Source: Pseudooceanicola marinus (GTDB taxonomy: Bacteria > Pseudomonadota > Alphaproteobacteria > Rhodobacterales > Rhodobacteraceae). Taken from it: a DNA stretch of 64,000 bases. The stretch covers positions 186,001-250,000 of the forward strand of contig NZ_PGTC01000009.1 in the NCBI RefSeq assembly GCF_002786295.1. The letters run 5' to 3'. The notes under the pieces are model-generated. The model was not told the origin of the DNA and made no database searches. It saw only the letters and a list, made by a program, of their open reading frames with translations. The first letter of the stretch is position 1. Each line of letters begins with the position of its first letter. Of this stretch, positions 16,510 through 29,170 are shown in pieces. The position numbers were made by a program, and so were the translations under genes.

Positions 16510-17583
16510 ATGAAAAAGACAACGATCCTTCTGCCCCTGGTGGTGGTCATTGGCCTTCTGGGCTTCTCCTCGCTGTTCATCGTCGATGAGCGCGAGAACG
16601 CCCTTGTTCTGCAATTCGGGCGCGTTGTGGATGTGAAGGAAGAGCCCGGTCTCGCCTTCAAGATCCCGCTGATCCAGGAGGTCGTGACCTATGACGACCG
16701 TATCCTGTCGCGCGATATCGACCCGCTGGAAGTGACCCCGCTGGACGACCGCCGCCTGGTGGTGGATGCCTTCGCCCGTTATCGGATCACCGATGTGCGC
16801 CAGTTCCGCCGCGCCAACGGTGTGGGGGGCATCGCTGCGGCGGAGTCGCGGATCGACTCGATCCTGCGGTCGCAGACCCGGGAGATCCTCGGTTCGGTCC
16901 GTTCGGACGAGATCCTGTCGGCCGACCGGGCCGCGCTCATGGCGCGGATCCGTGACGGTGCCTTCGACGAGGCGCAGTCGCTGGGCTTGGAGATCATCGA
17001 CGTGCGCCTGAAGCGGACCGACCTGCCGGCCGAGAACCTCGACGCCACCTTCGCCCGGATGCGCGCCGAGCGGGAGCGTGAGGCGGCCGACCAGATCGCC
17101 CGCGGTAACGAACGCGCACAGGAGATCCGCGCCGGGGCAGACCGCCAGCGGGTCGAGGTCGTGTCCGAGGCACAGCGTGAGGCCGACATCATCCGTGGTC
17201 AGGCCGATGCGCGCCGCAACGCGGTCTTCGCCGAGGCCTATGGCGCCGACGAGGAGTTCTTCGAGTTCTACCGCTCGCTGGATGCCTACCGCGCGGCCCT
17301 GTCGGGCAATACCTCTACGATGATCATGTCCCCGGACAGCGAGTTCTTCAGCTACCTGAAGTCCAACAATCCCTCCGGGGTGGCGCTGTCGCCGGCCCCG
17401 GCCACGGAGGCAGCCGCCTCCGACGAGGGTTCGGCCAACGAGGACGGCGCGACGTCCTCGGACGCGGGTTCGGAGCCTTCCGGGCAGACCGCTGATGAGG
17501 GTGCCGAGGCGCCCGAGGCCGGCAATGCGGGCGGGGCGGGCAACGCCTCGACCATGCCGCTGGACGACAGCGCGACCGAATGA
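16510..17583 (+). CDS. hflC: FtsH protease regulator subunit HflC
   Basis: The 357-residue partner of HflK has an N-terminal membrane anchor (TTILLPLVVVIGLLGFSSLF), an SPFH domain with DERENALVLQFGRVV, and a coiled coil rich in Glu/Ala/Arg. Unlike short HflC proteins it carries a Ser/Glu/Ala-rich low-complexity tail of about 65 residues. The stop codon overlaps the next start in an ATGA. Confidence 0.95.
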   Translation: MKKTTILLPLVVVIGLLGFSSLFIVDERENALVLQFGRVVDVKEEPGLAFKIPLIQEVVTYDDRILSRDIDPLEVTPLDDRRLVVDAFARYRITDVRQFRRANGVGGIAAAESRIDSILRSQTREILGSVRSDEILSADRAALMARIRDGAFDEAQSLGLEIIDVRLKRTDLPAENLDATFARMRAEREREAADQIARGNERAQEIRAGADRQRVEVVSEAQREADIIRGQADARRNAVFAEAYGADEEFFEFYRSLDAYRAALSGNTSTMIMSPDSEFFSYLKSNNPSGVALSPAPATEAAASDEGSANEDGATSSDAGSEPSGQTADEGAEAPEAGNAGGAGNASTMPLDDSATE

Positions 17584-17789
17584 TCATCGAGGCGCTTGCC
17601 ACGGGCTGTCTTGCCCTTGGTCTGGTGTTTCTCCTGGAGGGGCTGGCCTGGGTGCTGGCCCCTTCTTTCGTGGAGCGCCTGCTGGCCTTCATGGCGACCC
17701 TGGCCGAGGCGGACCGGCGCCGCGTCGGCGCCCTGGCGCTGGTCGCGGGGCTGGCGCTGCTTTGGCTTGCACATGCCCTCGGGGCGTGA
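17580..17789 (+). CDS. DUF2065 small membrane protein
   Basis: This 69-residue protein has two predicted transmembrane helices (ALATGCLALGLVFLLEGLAW and GALALVAGLALLWLAHALGA) joined by a charged loop (AEADRRR). It matches the DUF2065 family that commonly follows hflKC in proteobacteria. The ATGA overlap with hflC indicates translational coupling and hints at a role with the HflKC-FtsH complex. The function is not established. Confidence 0.85.
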   Translation: MIIEALATGCLALGLVFLLEGLAWVLAPSFVERLLAFMATLAEADRRRVGALALVAGLALLWLAHALGA

Positions 17790-17833
17790 CGTGATTTGCC
17801 AAGAGCGGCACCAGGGGACAGTCCAGACGCCCC

Positions 17834-17864
17834 TTGAAACCCGGAAAGCGGGGTTCAATATATT
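17834..17864 (+). promoter_or_regulatory. Candidate promoter upstream of the DegP-type protease gene
   Basis: TTGAAA (17834-17839) and TATATT (17859-17864) are separated by 19 bp in an otherwise G+C-rich 282-bp gap. The CTTGAAA element also resembles a heat-shock sigma -35 box, which would suit a protease gene, but no good heat-shock -10 sits at the right distance. An imperfect TTGAA...TTCAA inverted repeat overlaps it. Confidence 0.3.
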
Positions 17865-18071
17865 GAAAAGTCATGCGTTTTGTCCCGGTGACTCCTGCGG
17901 CCCCGGGACGTGGTTGCGGCCCCGCGCGCTTTCACCCGGCTTTCACACCCTGTTGACGGGGCGCGATAGTCTTTGTGTTGCGGCGCGGCAGGCCTACATT
18001 AGAAACAAGGAACACGGCGGCTCCCCCGGGCGCCTCCGAGGCATCTTCAGCAAGAAGAAGGAGAATTGGGA

Positions 18072-20828
<2,757 letters not shown>

Positions 20829-20829
<1 letters not shown>

Positions 20830-21587
20830 TGGCCCGCGCGTGGCGCCGGGGCAGGGGCGGGCGACACGCCGCGCTGCTGTCTCTGGCCGCCGCGCTGCTG
20901 TGGACCGCGCCGGACCTGCCCGCGCAGGAGGTGTCGCAAGTCCTTTCGGCCCGCTACTTGGACCCCACCACGCGCTACGCGCACGGGGTTCTGGGGGATG
21001 AGATCGAGCATGGCACCCTTGAGCTGACGCTCTCCAACGGGGTGATCCGTCGCTTCACCCTCGATCCCTCGCTGGTCTTTGAAGATGTGGCACCACGGCT
21101 GGCGGACCTGGATGGTGACGGCGCGCCGGAGGTGATCGTGGTGGAAAGCCACCGGAGCCGCGGCGCGCGGCTGGCCGTCTGGGCGGCTGAAGGACGGATC
21201 ACCGCAACACCCGCCATCGGGCAAGCCTTCCGCTGGCTGGCCCCGCTGGGTGCCGCGGATCTGGACGGGGATGGCCGTGTCGAGATCGCCTATGTCGACC
21301 GCCCGCATCTCGCCAAGACGCTGCGGATCTGGCGATACGACCCGACCTCCCGGACGCTGGACGAGGTCGCGCAGGCCCCGGGCGTCAGCAATCATCGTAT
21401 CGGCTGGGCGTATATCCCCGGGGGCCTGCGGGACTGCGGCACGGGCCCCGAGATGATCCTGGCCGACGCGGACTGGCAGTCGATACTGGCCCTGCGCCTG
21501 ACGAAAACAGGGCAGATCACCCGCCGCCCCCTCGGTCCCTATCTGGGGCCGGACAGCCTGGATGCGGCCCTCGTGGCCTGTGACTGA
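20829..21587 (+). CDS. Secreted FG-GAP/VCBS-repeat protein
   Basis: The 252-residue protein has a signal peptide (hydrophobic core HAALLSLAAALLWTA) and at least two calcium-binding FG-GAP-type repeats (LADLDGDGAPEVIVVE, GAADLDGDGRVEIAYVD), suggesting a small beta-propeller in the periplasm. The start overlaps the ferredoxin stop (TGATG), so the two are coupled. I do not recognise a specific function; the coupling to a ferredoxin is unexplained. Confidence 0.8.
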
Positions 21588-21599
21588 CGCCGGCCGGGC

Positions 21600-22253
21600 C
21601 TAGCCCGACTTGCCGAAGGCCTCCGGCAGGTCACGCCCCTCGGGCAGGCGCGCCGGGCGTGGCCCGCCCAGTGTCCACAGAATGAAGGGCAGGGTGGCGA
21701 TAGGGTATTCCTCCGGCTGCCGGAATGGCCAGAACCGCCATGCGGCGACGGCCCCCGCGACCTTGATCGACAGAAGTCCCGGCAGCGCCATCAGGAAGAT
21801 CCGGGGTTGATGCTGGAAGCCGACCCCCAGAAGCAGCGTCAGGGCCACGCCGACCAGCAGGGCTGCCGTACCGATCAGGAAGAAAGCCAGCCGGGCCCGC
21901 CCGGTTTCCTCCATGCGGTAGGTCAGCCCGGGCCGTACCTCGGCCAGCCGTTCGGAAATCTCTGACAGCAGGGCCAGGAAGGCGGTGTGGTCGGGATCCT
22001 CCTGTCGCCGGCGGGCCGAGGTCGTGATCTGCAATCGTGCGATCTGGCTTCCGGTTTCCAGATCGAAGCGCATCATCCGCATTCCACCGCTGCGCATCTG
22101 CACCAGCGTCAGGTGCTGCACGCTGCGCAGCGCGACCGAGCCGCCCGGTCCGGTCAGCCTGTCCCCGCGCAGCGTCCAGCTTTGCGTTCTCCGCAGCTTG
22201 GCTGGGCGAAACACATGCGTCTGGTCCTCTGGAGGCGTGGCAGCAGCGATCAT
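21600..22253 (-). CDS. Membrane protein of unknown function
   Basis: The 217-residue product begins MIAAATPPEDQTHVFRPAKL at an ATG at 22253. The N-terminal half is soluble and PH-domain-like in flavour (WTLRGDRLTGPGGSVALRSVQHLTLVQMRSGG). Two hydrophobic segments follow (LAFFLIGTAALLVGVALTLLLGV and FLMALPGLLSIKVAGAVAAW), then a C-terminal tail. I do not recognise a named family. It is convergent with the FG-GAP gene, with 12 bp between stops. Confidence 0.65.
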   Translation of the reverse strand: MIAAATPPEDQTHVFRPAKLRRTQSWTLRGDRLTGPGGSVALRSVQHLTLVQMRSGGMRMMRFDLETGSQIARLQITTSARRRQEDPDHTAFLALLSEISERLAEVRPGLTYRMEETGRARLAFFLIGTAALLVGVALTLLLGVGFQHQPRIFLMALPGLLSIKVAGAVAAWRFWPFRQPEEYPIATLPFILWTLGGPRPARLPEGRDLPEAFGKSG

Positions 22254-22449
22254 GCGGCCGAAGGGTAGCCTAAAGGGTGAGTCGCGCAAGAAAACTCGCC
22301 CGTGCCCGGAGGGCGGTCGCAAAAGCGCGTCGCGGCTGCTACACTCCGGCGAAAATGCCATGAAGTTGCCGCAATTGCGCCTTGAAAATAAGGGTATTTG
22401 GGCGCTGCGCGCCGTAGCGCGCGCCGACGACTCTCCCCTGATCGGGGGG

Positions 22450-23715
22450 TCAGTCCAGGATGCGCCAGCCGATGTCGCGCCGCAGGAAGCCGTCGGGCCA
22501 GTCCAGGGCATCGGCCATCGCATAGGCCCGATCCCGCGCCTCGGCCAGGGTGGCACCGCGCGCCGTCAGGTTCAGGACACGTCCGCCATTGGCCAGCACG
22601 CGGCCGCCGTCGCTCCGGGTGCCGGCGTGGAAGCAGTATTGCGACGCGGTCTCGGGCAGGGCCTCCAGCCCCTTGATCTCGGTGCCCTTCTTGTAGGCGC
22701 CGGGATAGCCCTTGGCGGCCATGACCACGGTCATGGCATGGTCGTCGGCCCAGTTGACCTTGGCCTCCGGCAGGCGGCCTTCGGCGGCGGCCTGCATCAG
22801 GTCCAGCGCCTGCCCGCCCAGGCGCATCATCAGCACCTGGCATTCCGGATCGCCGAAGCGGCAGTTGTATTCCACCAGCCGGGCCTGGCCGTCCTTGATC
22901 ATGAACCCGGCATAGAGGACGCCCTGGTAGGGCGTGCCGCGCTTCGCCATTTCGGCCAGGGTCGGGCGGATGATCTCTTCCATGGCGCGCTCGGCGATGG
23001 CGTCGGTCAGCACGGGGGCGGGGGAATAGGCGCCCATGCCGCCGGTGTTGGGGCCCTCGTCGCCTTCGCCCACGCGCTTGTGGTCCTGGGCGGTGCCGAT
23101 CGGCAGGGCATCCTCGCCGTCGCAGAGGATGAAGTAGGAGGCCTCTTCGCCCTCCATGAACTCCTCGATCACCACCTCGGCGCCCGCGGCACCGAACTCG
23201 CCGCCGAACATGTCGTCGATGGCGGCCAGGGCCTCGGCCTCGGTCATGGCGACGATCACGCCCTTGCCGGCGGCCAGCCCGTCGGCCTTGACCACGATGG
23301 GCGCGCCCTGCTGGCGGATGTAGTCCTTAGCGGCCTCGGCGTCATCGAAACGGGCGTAGGCGGCCGTCGGCGCGCCGGCGGCGTCGCAGACCGCCTTGGT
23401 GAACCCCTTGGAGGCCTCCAGCTGCGCCGCGGCCTGGCTGGGGCCGAAGACCAGCACGCCCGCCTCGCGCAGGCGGTCGGCCACGCCGGCGGCCAGGGGC
23501 GCCTCGGGGCCGATGATGACGAAGTCGATGGCGTTGTCCTGGACGAACTCGGTCACCGCGCCACCGTTCAGGATGTCGAGGTCGGCGCATTCCGCGATGT
23601 TCGCGATCCCGGCGTTGCCCGGCGCCACGATCAGCTTGTCGCATTTCGGGTTCTGCAGCACGGCCCAGGCCAGCGCATGTTCGCGGCCACCGCCGCCGAG
23701 GATGAGAATGTTCAT
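22450..23715 (-). CDS. purD: Phosphoribosylamine-glycine ligase
   Basis: The 421-residue ATP-grasp enzyme makes glycinamide ribonucleotide in purine synthesis. It opens with MNILILGGGGREHALAWAV and carries IIGPEAPLAAG, VKADGLAAGKGV (ATP-grasp loop), EFMEGEEASYF, GEGDEGPNTGGMGAYSP and YNCRFGDPECQ. The ATG at 23715 is used; the upstream in-frame extension is not conserved-looking. It is monocistronic as far as seen. Confidence 0.97.
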   Translation of the reverse strand: MNILILGGGGREHALAWAVLQNPKCDKLIVAPGNAGIANIAECADLDILNGGAVTEFVQDNAIDFVIIGPEAPLAAGVADRLREAGVLVFGPSQAAAQLEASKGFTKAVCDAAGAPTAAYARFDDAEAAKDYIRQQGAPIVVKADGLAAGKGVIVAMTEAEALAAIDDMFGGEFGAAGAEVVIEEFMEGEEASYFILCDGEDALPIGTAQDHKRVGEGDEGPNTGGMGAYSPAPVLTDAIAERAMEEIIRPTLAEMAKRGTPYQGVLYAGFMIKDGQARLVEYNCRFGDPECQVLMMRLGGQALDLMQAAAEGRLPEAKVNWADDHAMTVVMAAKGYPGAYKKGTEIKGLEALPETASQYCFHAGTRSDGGRVLANGGRVLNLTARGATLAEARDRAYAMADALDWPDGFLRRDIGWRILD

Positions 23716-23877
23716 GGAAAGCCTCCGCCGGTTTCGCCGGGGTTTAGCGGTGGCAGGCCCCATGGGCAAGCACCGAGGACAGGGGAGCGGTCCCGCGCCT
23801 GGTGTGCCGGAGGGTATGCTCGGCTCTCTGCTCTCCGCAGGGGGTGCAGGCGCAAGGGCCGCGCTATCCTGCTGTCG

Positions 23878-25260
23878 TCACCCGGGCCCGCCCGCGCTCT
23901 GGTCAAGCGCGCGCCGCCACTCCGCTGCATAGCCTTGCAAGGCGTCGGCGTTGGACAGGGGCACAGTATCGCCGCCGGTGGCCCCGCGGCCCTCGGCGAA
24001 GAGCAGGGCGGCCCCGATGCTGGTGCCGGTGGCCGAGGTCATCGCGCGAACGCCCTCGGGCCGCAGCGCCGCCAGCATGTCGAGGTAATCGGCATTGCGT
24101 GCGAAGGGCCCCTCTATTATGACCGGCCCCGCAGCGCCAGCAAGGCCCAGGCAGGTGTCGGTCATCAAGGCGAGGTACCAAGACAGCGCAAGCATCTTCT
24201 CTCCCGCCGTCGCAGGTGTGCCCTCCCAGCCGCCCGCCCGTCCGGCGAAGGGTCCCGAGCCACGCTCGATCCCCGGCAACAGCCGAAGGCCACGGCGCAG
24301 CACGGCGCGCCGGTCGTCGTCGGTCGGCACGGCCTCGCAGCCATCGCGGATGATCTCGTATTCCCGTCCCCCCATGAAGCGGGCGGAGGGCACGGGCGCC
24401 CCCAGGGCGTTCACGTTGACCAGCGTGTCGCGCGAGGGGTCCAGCGTGACGGGGGCTCCGCCGACGGCCATGGCGACGACCCAGGTGCCTGTCGAGACGA
24501 CGGAGAAGGGCGGCGTTTCCGACAGGATATGCGGGTAGAGCGAGGCGTTGCTGTCGTGGATGCCCGTCACCACCGGCGTCGCGGTCGAAAGCCCGGTCTG
24601 GCCTGCCACCTCGGGCGTGACGGTCCCCAGGATCTCGGTCGCGCGTTTCGGCGGGGCCAGTCGGCCCGTCAGGCCGAGCCGGTCCACCAGGGCCGAGGGC
24701 TGCGCGCGCCAGGGATCCCAGAGGTCGGTGTGGCAGCCCAGAGAGGTCACGTCGCTGGCCAGCGCGCCGGTCAGGCGGAAGCCCCAGTACTGCGGATAGG
24801 TGACGACATGGGCCAGCCGCGCGTCCAGCCCCGGGTCGCTGCGCAGCATCCAGTGCAGCTGCGCACCGAGGTTCAGCCCCGCCGGCAGCCGGGGCGATCC
24901 GGTCTCGACGAAATCGGGGCGCAGCGCGTCATAGTCGGTGCGCAGGCTGTCCGGGCCGTCGTGTTCGTAATCCAGCATGGGCGCCGCCAGATCGCCATTG
25001 GCATCCAGCAGCACCGCCGAGGCGCCGTGGGTCGTGACCGAGATGGCGTCGATGCCATGGGCGGCGTGGAAACGGGCCAGCCCGTCGAGGAAGAAGGCCC
25101 AGTGCCCGTCGAGGTCGAAATGCGGCCAGGGCGGCCCCGGTCGCACGCTGTTGGGCCGGGTCTCGACGGCGATTTCGCGCAGGCTGGCGGCATCGACGAG
25201 CGCCAGCTTGGCGTTGGTCTTGCCCACGTCGAGGACGGCGATGTGGCGCAGCTCGGTCAT
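23878..25260 (-). CDS. rhaK: FGGY-family L-rhamnulose kinase (RhaK)
   Basis: The 460-residue sugar kinase has the actin-fold nucleotide motif [14 protein letters not shown] at about 8-21, [13 protein letters not shown], and [12 protein letters not shown], with [11 protein letters not shown] and [16 protein letters not shown] near the C-terminus. It should phosphorylate L-rhamnulose to L-rhamnulose 1-phosphate. Its place as last gene of the rhamnose import operon, overlapping rhaU by ATGA, matches RhaK of Rhizobium leguminosarum, where the kinase is also needed for uptake. Confidence in the substrate comes mainly from context. Confidence 0.9.
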   Translation of the reverse strand: MTELRHIAVLDVGKTNAKLALVDAASLREIAVETRPNSVRPGPPWPHFDLDGHWAFFLDGLARFHAAHGIDAISVTTHGASAVLLDANGDLAAPMLDYEHDGPDSLRTDYDALRPDFVETGSPRLPAGLNLGAQLHWMLRSDPGLDARLAHVVTYPQYWGFRLTGALASDVTSLGCHTDLWDPWRAQPSALVDRLGLTGRLAPPKRATEILGTVTPEVAGQTGLSTATPVVTGIHDSNASLYPHILSETPPFSVVSTGTWVVAMAVGGAPVTLDPSRDTLVNVNALGAPVPSARFMGGREYEIIRDGCEAVPTDDDRRAVLRRGLRLLPGIERGSGPFAGRAGGWEGTPATAGEKMLALSWYLALMTDTCLGLAGAAGPVIIEGPFARNADYLDMLAALRPEGVRAMTSATGTSIGAALLFAEGRGATGGDTVPLSNADALQGYAAEWRRALDQSAGGPG

Positions 25261-25571
25261 GGCAGGTGAAAGACCGTCCGCAGGTCCACCGACTTCGGCG
25301 AGTTGTCGGAGTTCGTTTCCATGATGTCGCCCATGTAGACCCACCACTTCTGCATAACCGGATGGTCGGGCAGGTCGTCCATGCCATGCCCCTCGGCCCG
25401 CCAGAGCACGGCGAAAAGCGCGTCTGTCTCCGGGTCGAGGTGGATCGAGTAATCCTGCACCCCGGCGTCGCGCAGCAGCGCCACCAGGTCTGGCCATATC
25501 TCGTCATGGCGGCGCTGGTATTCCGCGGCCATGCCGGGCCGCAGAGTCATGCGAAAGGCGATCTTCTCCAT
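25257..25571 (-). CDS. rhaU: L-rhamnose mutarotase
   Basis: This 104-residue protein of the RhaM/RhaU family interconverts the alpha and beta anomers of L-rhamnose. Recognisable residues include [24 protein letters not shown] (with the active-site His in RHDEIW) and the Trp pair in [12 protein letters not shown]. It overlaps rhaK by ATGA and abuts rhaQ, all in one operon. Confidence 0.94.
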   Translation of the reverse strand: MEKIAFRMTLRPGMAAEYQRRHDEIWPDLVALLRDAGVQDYSIHLDPETDALFAVLWRAEGHGMDDLPDHPVMQKWWVYMGDIMETNSDNSPKSVDLRTVFHLP

Positions 25572-26569
25572 CACGCCCTCCGCAGTTTCGCGACCAGCCG
25601 CGGGATGGCGATCACCCCGATCAGCAGCGCGCCGATGAAGATCGACATGACGATGCCCGGCACGTTCAGCAGGCCCAGGCCAAAGGTGACCATGCCCATG
25701 ACCAGTGCCGCGATGACCACGCCCAGAATGGAGCCGGAACCGCCCAGGATCGACACGCCGCCCAGGACGACCATGGTCACCACTTCCAGTTCCCAGGCGT
25801 AGGCGATGGAGGGGCGGGTGGAGCCGAGCCGGGCGGTCAGGCAGATCGCGGCGATACCGGACATCAGGCCGGTCAGAAGGAAGAGGATCATCTTTACCCG
25901 CTCCACCCGGATGCCGGAAAACCGTGCGGCCGTCGGGTTGTTGCCGATGGTGTAGACGTGCCGGCCGAAGTTCGTCTTGTGCAGCACCAGGGCGTAGATC
26001 GCGGCGAAGATCGCGAACAGTGTCAGTTCGAAGGAGATCACCCAGAAAACGTAGCCGCGCCCGAACCAGGCGAAGCTGTCGGGGTAGCCGTTGAAGGCCT
26101 GGTCGCCCAGCACGATGTAGCTGATGCCGCGAAAGAGGCTCATGGTGCCGATGGTCACGACGATCGACGGCAGGCCCAGCCGGGTGACCAGCACGCCGTT
26201 GAACGCCCCGCAGAGCAGGCCGACGGCCAGGCCGATGGCCACGAGGCCGGGCGTGCCCACCCCGAATTGCAGGGCCCAGCCCATGGCGGTGGAAGCCAGG
26301 GCGATGATGCCCGCCACGCTCAGGTCGATCTCGCCCGAGATGATCAGCAGCGCCATGGCGAAGCCGATCATCGCCTTTTCGGTGAAGTTGAAGGTGGCGT
26401 CCGACAGGTTCCAGGGATCGAGGAAATAGGGGCTGGCCTGGGTGTTGGCGACAAAGATCAGCACGGCGATCCCGAAGAGCAGCAGCTCCCAGCTTTTCAG
26501 GATACGGGTGCCGCGCCCGTGCAAGCGGTCGGGCAGGCTGCGGCTGCGGGTGTCTTCGGCCAGGCTCAT
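25571..26569 (-). CDS. rhaQ: Rhamnose ABC transporter permease RhaQ
   Basis: The 332-residue integral membrane protein of the BPD_transp_2 (RbsC-type) family has about nine hydrophobic segments. Typical stretches are [35 protein letters not shown] and [19 protein letters not shown]. It pairs with RhaP to form the channel. The start ATG at 26569 overlaps the rhaP stop by four bases; the P versus Q assignment follows the rhizobial gene order. Confidence 0.9.
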   Translation of the reverse strand: MSLAEDTRSRSLPDRLHGRGTRILKSWELLLFGIAVLIFVANTQASPYFLDPWNLSDATFNFTEKAMIGFAMALLIISGEIDLSVAGIIALASTAMGWALQFGVGTPGLVAIGLAVGLLCGAFNGVLVTRLGLPSIVVTIGTMSLFRGISYIVLGDQAFNGYPDSFAWFGRGYVFWVISFELTLFAIFAAIYALVLHKTNFGRHVYTIGNNPTAARFSGIRVERVKMILFLLTGLMSGIAAICLTARLGSTRPSIAYAWELEVVTMVVLGGVSILGGSGSILGVVIAALVMGMVTFGLGLLNVPGIVMSIFIGALLIGVIAIPRLVAKLRRA

Positions 26570-27549
26570 TGCGCATGCTCCGCGGATTTCAGGATGATAC
26601 GGCCCTGCTTGCGGTTGCTTTGGGCGTTGAAGGCCACGGCGATGATGATCGCAGCGCCCGAGATGGCGAGTTGCCAGAAGGGCGAGATGCCGGCGACGGG
26701 CAGGGCGTTCTTGATCGTGCCGAGGAAAAGCGCCCCCAGCACCGCGCCGGTCACCGTGCCAAGGCCCCCGGCGATGGAGATGCCGCCGATGACGCAGGCC
26801 GCCACCACGTCGAGCTCGAACCCGCCGGCGACATCCACATAGGCCACGGCGTAGCGCGACACCCAGAGATAGCCGCAAAGCCCGGCCAGACCGCCGGCGA
26901 TGGTGAAGGCCGCAAAGCGGGTCTTGCCCACGTCGATGCCGGTGTAGACGGCGGCATGGGGGTTGCCGCCCACGGCGTAGAAGGCGCGGCCCAGGGCCGA
27001 GCGGTTCACCAGCACGGCAAAGCCCGCGATGACGGCGATGGCGATCCACGACAGTACCGGCAGACCCAACAGCTCGAAGCGCGGCACCGCCTTGTAGGCC
27101 GCGCCCATCTCGTGGCTGTTGACCCATTCGCCGCCCGAGATCAGGAAGATCAGCCCGCGGTAGATGGTCAGCGTGCCCAGGGTCACCACGATGGGCGGGA
27201 TGTCCAGTTTCCACACCAGGATGCCGTTGAACATGCCCATGATGACGCCGAGCGCGATGGCGATGGCGATCAGGGCGGCCACCGGCACGCCCGGCATGGC
27301 GGCGTTGATCATCGCCGTGACCATCCCGGTCAGCGCCAGGTTCGACGCCAGCGACAGGTCGATGCAGCGCGTCAGGATCACCAGCGTCTGGCCAAGCGCC
27401 AGGATGATCAGGATCGAGGTGTCGTTGAACACCGAGGCTAGGTTGCCCGGCGCGGCAAAGCCGGAAAACCGGCTTTCCACCACCAGCACCAGGGCGATGA
27501 GCGCGGCGACCAGGATCGCCTCGCGCGATTTGATGAAGTCGCGGATCAT
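26566..27549 (-). CDS. rhaP: Rhamnose ABC transporter permease RhaP
   Basis: The 327-residue permease is of the same RbsC-type family, with [41 protein letters not shown] and [18 protein letters not shown]. It overlaps both neighbours by ATGA, so rhaT-rhaP-rhaQ are tightly coupled. Confidence 0.9.
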   Translation of the reverse strand: MIRDFIKSREAILVAALIALVLVVESRFSGFAAPGNLASVFNDTSILIILALGQTLVILTRCIDLSLASNLALTGMVTAMINAAMPGVPVAALIAIAIALGVIMGMFNGILVWKLDIPPIVVTLGTLTIYRGLIFLISGGEWVNSHEMGAAYKAVPRFELLGLPVLSWIAIAVIAGFAVLVNRSALGRAFYAVGGNPHAAVYTGIDVGKTRFAAFTIAGGLAGLCGYLWVSRYAVAYVDVAGGFELDVVAACVIGGISIAGGLGTVTGAVLGALFLGTIKNALPVAGISPFWQLAISGAAIIIAVAFNAQSNRKQGRIILKSAEHAQ

Positions 27550-29087
27550 GCCGCCTCCCCTCCGTCGTAACCGGCCGCGGCGCGCACCAGTTTTTCGGGC
27601 GTCAGCCCCTCGCGGTCGTATTCCGCCTCGATGCGCCCCTCGCGCATCACGATCACCCGGTCGGACATGCCCAGGATCTCGGGGATCTCCGAGCTGACCA
27701 TGATGACCGACAGGCCTTCGGCGGCCAGTTCGGCCATGAACTCATGCACCGCCGCCTTGGACCCCACGTCGATGCCCTTGGTGGGCTCGTCCAAGATGAT
27801 GACCTTGGGCTTGGTGGCCAGCCACTTGGCGATCACCACCTTCTGCTGGTTGCCGCCCGACAGTTCGCCCACGTTCTGGTCGAGCGAGGCGGCGCGCAGG
27901 TCCAGCCGTTCGGTATAGCTGCGGGCCAGGGCGAATTCCTCGGCCATGCGGGTGAAGCCCTCTTTCGAGGTGGTCTTCAGCGAGGGCAGGGTGACGTTCT
28001 GGAAGATCGGCATGGCCGTCACCGCCCCCTGCGCGCCCCGGTCCTCGGGGACATAGACGATGCCGCGCGCGATGGCCTCGGCGGGGGAGCGGATCACGGC
28101 GATATGCCGGTCGATGCGGCAGGCCCCCTTCGAGGGCTTCGTCACCCCGAACAGCGCCTGCATGAACTCGGACCGCCCGGCGCCGACCAGCCCGTAGAAG
28201 CCCAGGATCTCGCCCCGGCGCAGGGTGAAGCCGATGTCGGCGAATTCGGTCGGGTGGGAATAGCCGGAGACGGTCAGCACCTCCTCGCCCGGGGTGCTGT
28301 GGCGCTCGGGGAAGATTGTGTCGACGGCGCGGCCGACCATCTTCTCCACCAGCTGGTTCTCGGTCACTTCGGCGATCAGCCCGGCATCCACCATCTCGCC
28401 ATCACGGAAGACGGTGTAGCGGTCGGCGATGCGGAAAATCTCGTCGAACTTGTGGGAAATGAACAGGATCGCCTTGCCCTCGGCCTTCAGCCGGTCGACC
28501 AGCTCGTAGAGCTCCTCGATCTCGGCGGCAGAGAGCGAGGCGGTGGGTTCATCCATGACGACGACGCGGGCATCGACCGACAGGGCGCGGGCGATGGCAA
28601 CAAGGTGCTTCGACGCGATGCCAAGCTCGCGGAGCACCGTCTTCGGGTCGATCTGCGCGCCGATGCGGGTCAGGATCTTCTGCGCGTTCTCGTTCATCGC
28701 GGCCCAGTCGATCAGGCCGAACCGGCCCCGGGGCGCATGGCCCAGGAAGATGTTCTCGGCCACCGTCAGCTCGTCAAACAGCACGGTTTCCTGGTGGATC
28801 GCCGTCACGCCCGCCTCCGCGGCGGCGGTGGCGGTGGGAAAGCGGGTCGGCTGCCCGTCGACGGTGATCGTGCCGGCGTCGGGCTGGTAAATGCCGGTCA
28901 GGATTTTCACCAGCGTCGACTTGCCCGCGCCGTTCTCGCCCACCAGGGCGGTCACCTGGCCGGGGTAAAGCGCCAGTTCGACGTCCCCCAGGGCGCGCAC
29001 GCCGGGGAAGGTCTTGGTGATGCCGTCGAGCCGCAGGATCGGATCGACGGAGACCGGGGCGCTGGCGATGTTCTCGGAATAGTTCAT
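27546..29087 (-). CDS. rhaT: Rhamnose ABC transporter ATPase RhaT
   Basis: The 513-residue protein has two fused ABC domains, as in sugar ATPases of the RbsA/MglA class. The first has Walker A GENGAGKST and Walker B VVMDEPTAS. The second has a degenerate loop GLVGAGRSEF but a good signature LSGGNQQKV and Walker B VIILDEPTKG. It energises rhamnose import with RhaS, RhaP and RhaQ. Confidence 0.94.
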   Translation of the reverse strand: MNYSENIASAPVSVDPILRLDGITKTFPGVRALGDVELALYPGQVTALVGENGAGKSTLVKILTGIYQPDAGTITVDGQPTRFPTATAAAEAGVTAIHQETVLFDELTVAENIFLGHAPRGRFGLIDWAAMNENAQKILTRIGAQIDPKTVLRELGIASKHLVAIARALSVDARVVVMDEPTASLSAAEIEELYELVDRLKAEGKAILFISHKFDEIFRIADRYTVFRDGEMVDAGLIAEVTENQLVEKMVGRAVDTIFPERHSTPGEEVLTVSGYSHPTEFADIGFTLRRGEILGFYGLVGAGRSEFMQALFGVTKPSKGACRIDRHIAVIRSPAEAIARGIVYVPEDRGAQGAVTAMPIFQNVTLPSLKTTSKEGFTRMAEEFALARSYTERLDLRAASLDQNVGELSGGNQQKVVIAKWLATKPKVIILDEPTKGIDVGSKAAVHEFMAELAAEGLSVIMVSSEIPEILGMSDRVIVMREGRIEAEYDREGLTPEKLVRAAAGYDGGEAA

Positions 29088-29125
29088 GGACCCCCCGCAG
29101 GACGGTGGATGAAGCAGGAGCGGCC

Positions 29126-29152
29126 GCGCGGGGCAGGGGATCTGCCCCGCGC
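29126..29152 (-). other. Strong stem-loop between rhaS and rhaT
   Basis: A 10-bp perfect G+C stem, GCGCGGGGCA / TGCCCCGCGC, with a 7-nt loop lies 18 nt after the rhaS stop, with no U-tract on the transcribed strand. This suggests a 3'-end-stabilising or partial-termination hairpin that keeps the binding protein in excess over the membrane subunits. Similar hairpins follow the dctP- and tctC-type genes. Confidence 0.7.
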
Positions 29153-29170
29153 GCGAACGGGATCAGAGGA

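Noticed and set aside
21985-25269. A 1094-codon plus-strand open frame opposite purD and the rhamnose kinase/mutarotase genes
   Set aside because: It is the high-G+C mirror frame of real genes. Its translation is rich in Gly/Arg/His with no domain pattern, while the minus strand shows clear PurD, RhaK and RhaU motifs.
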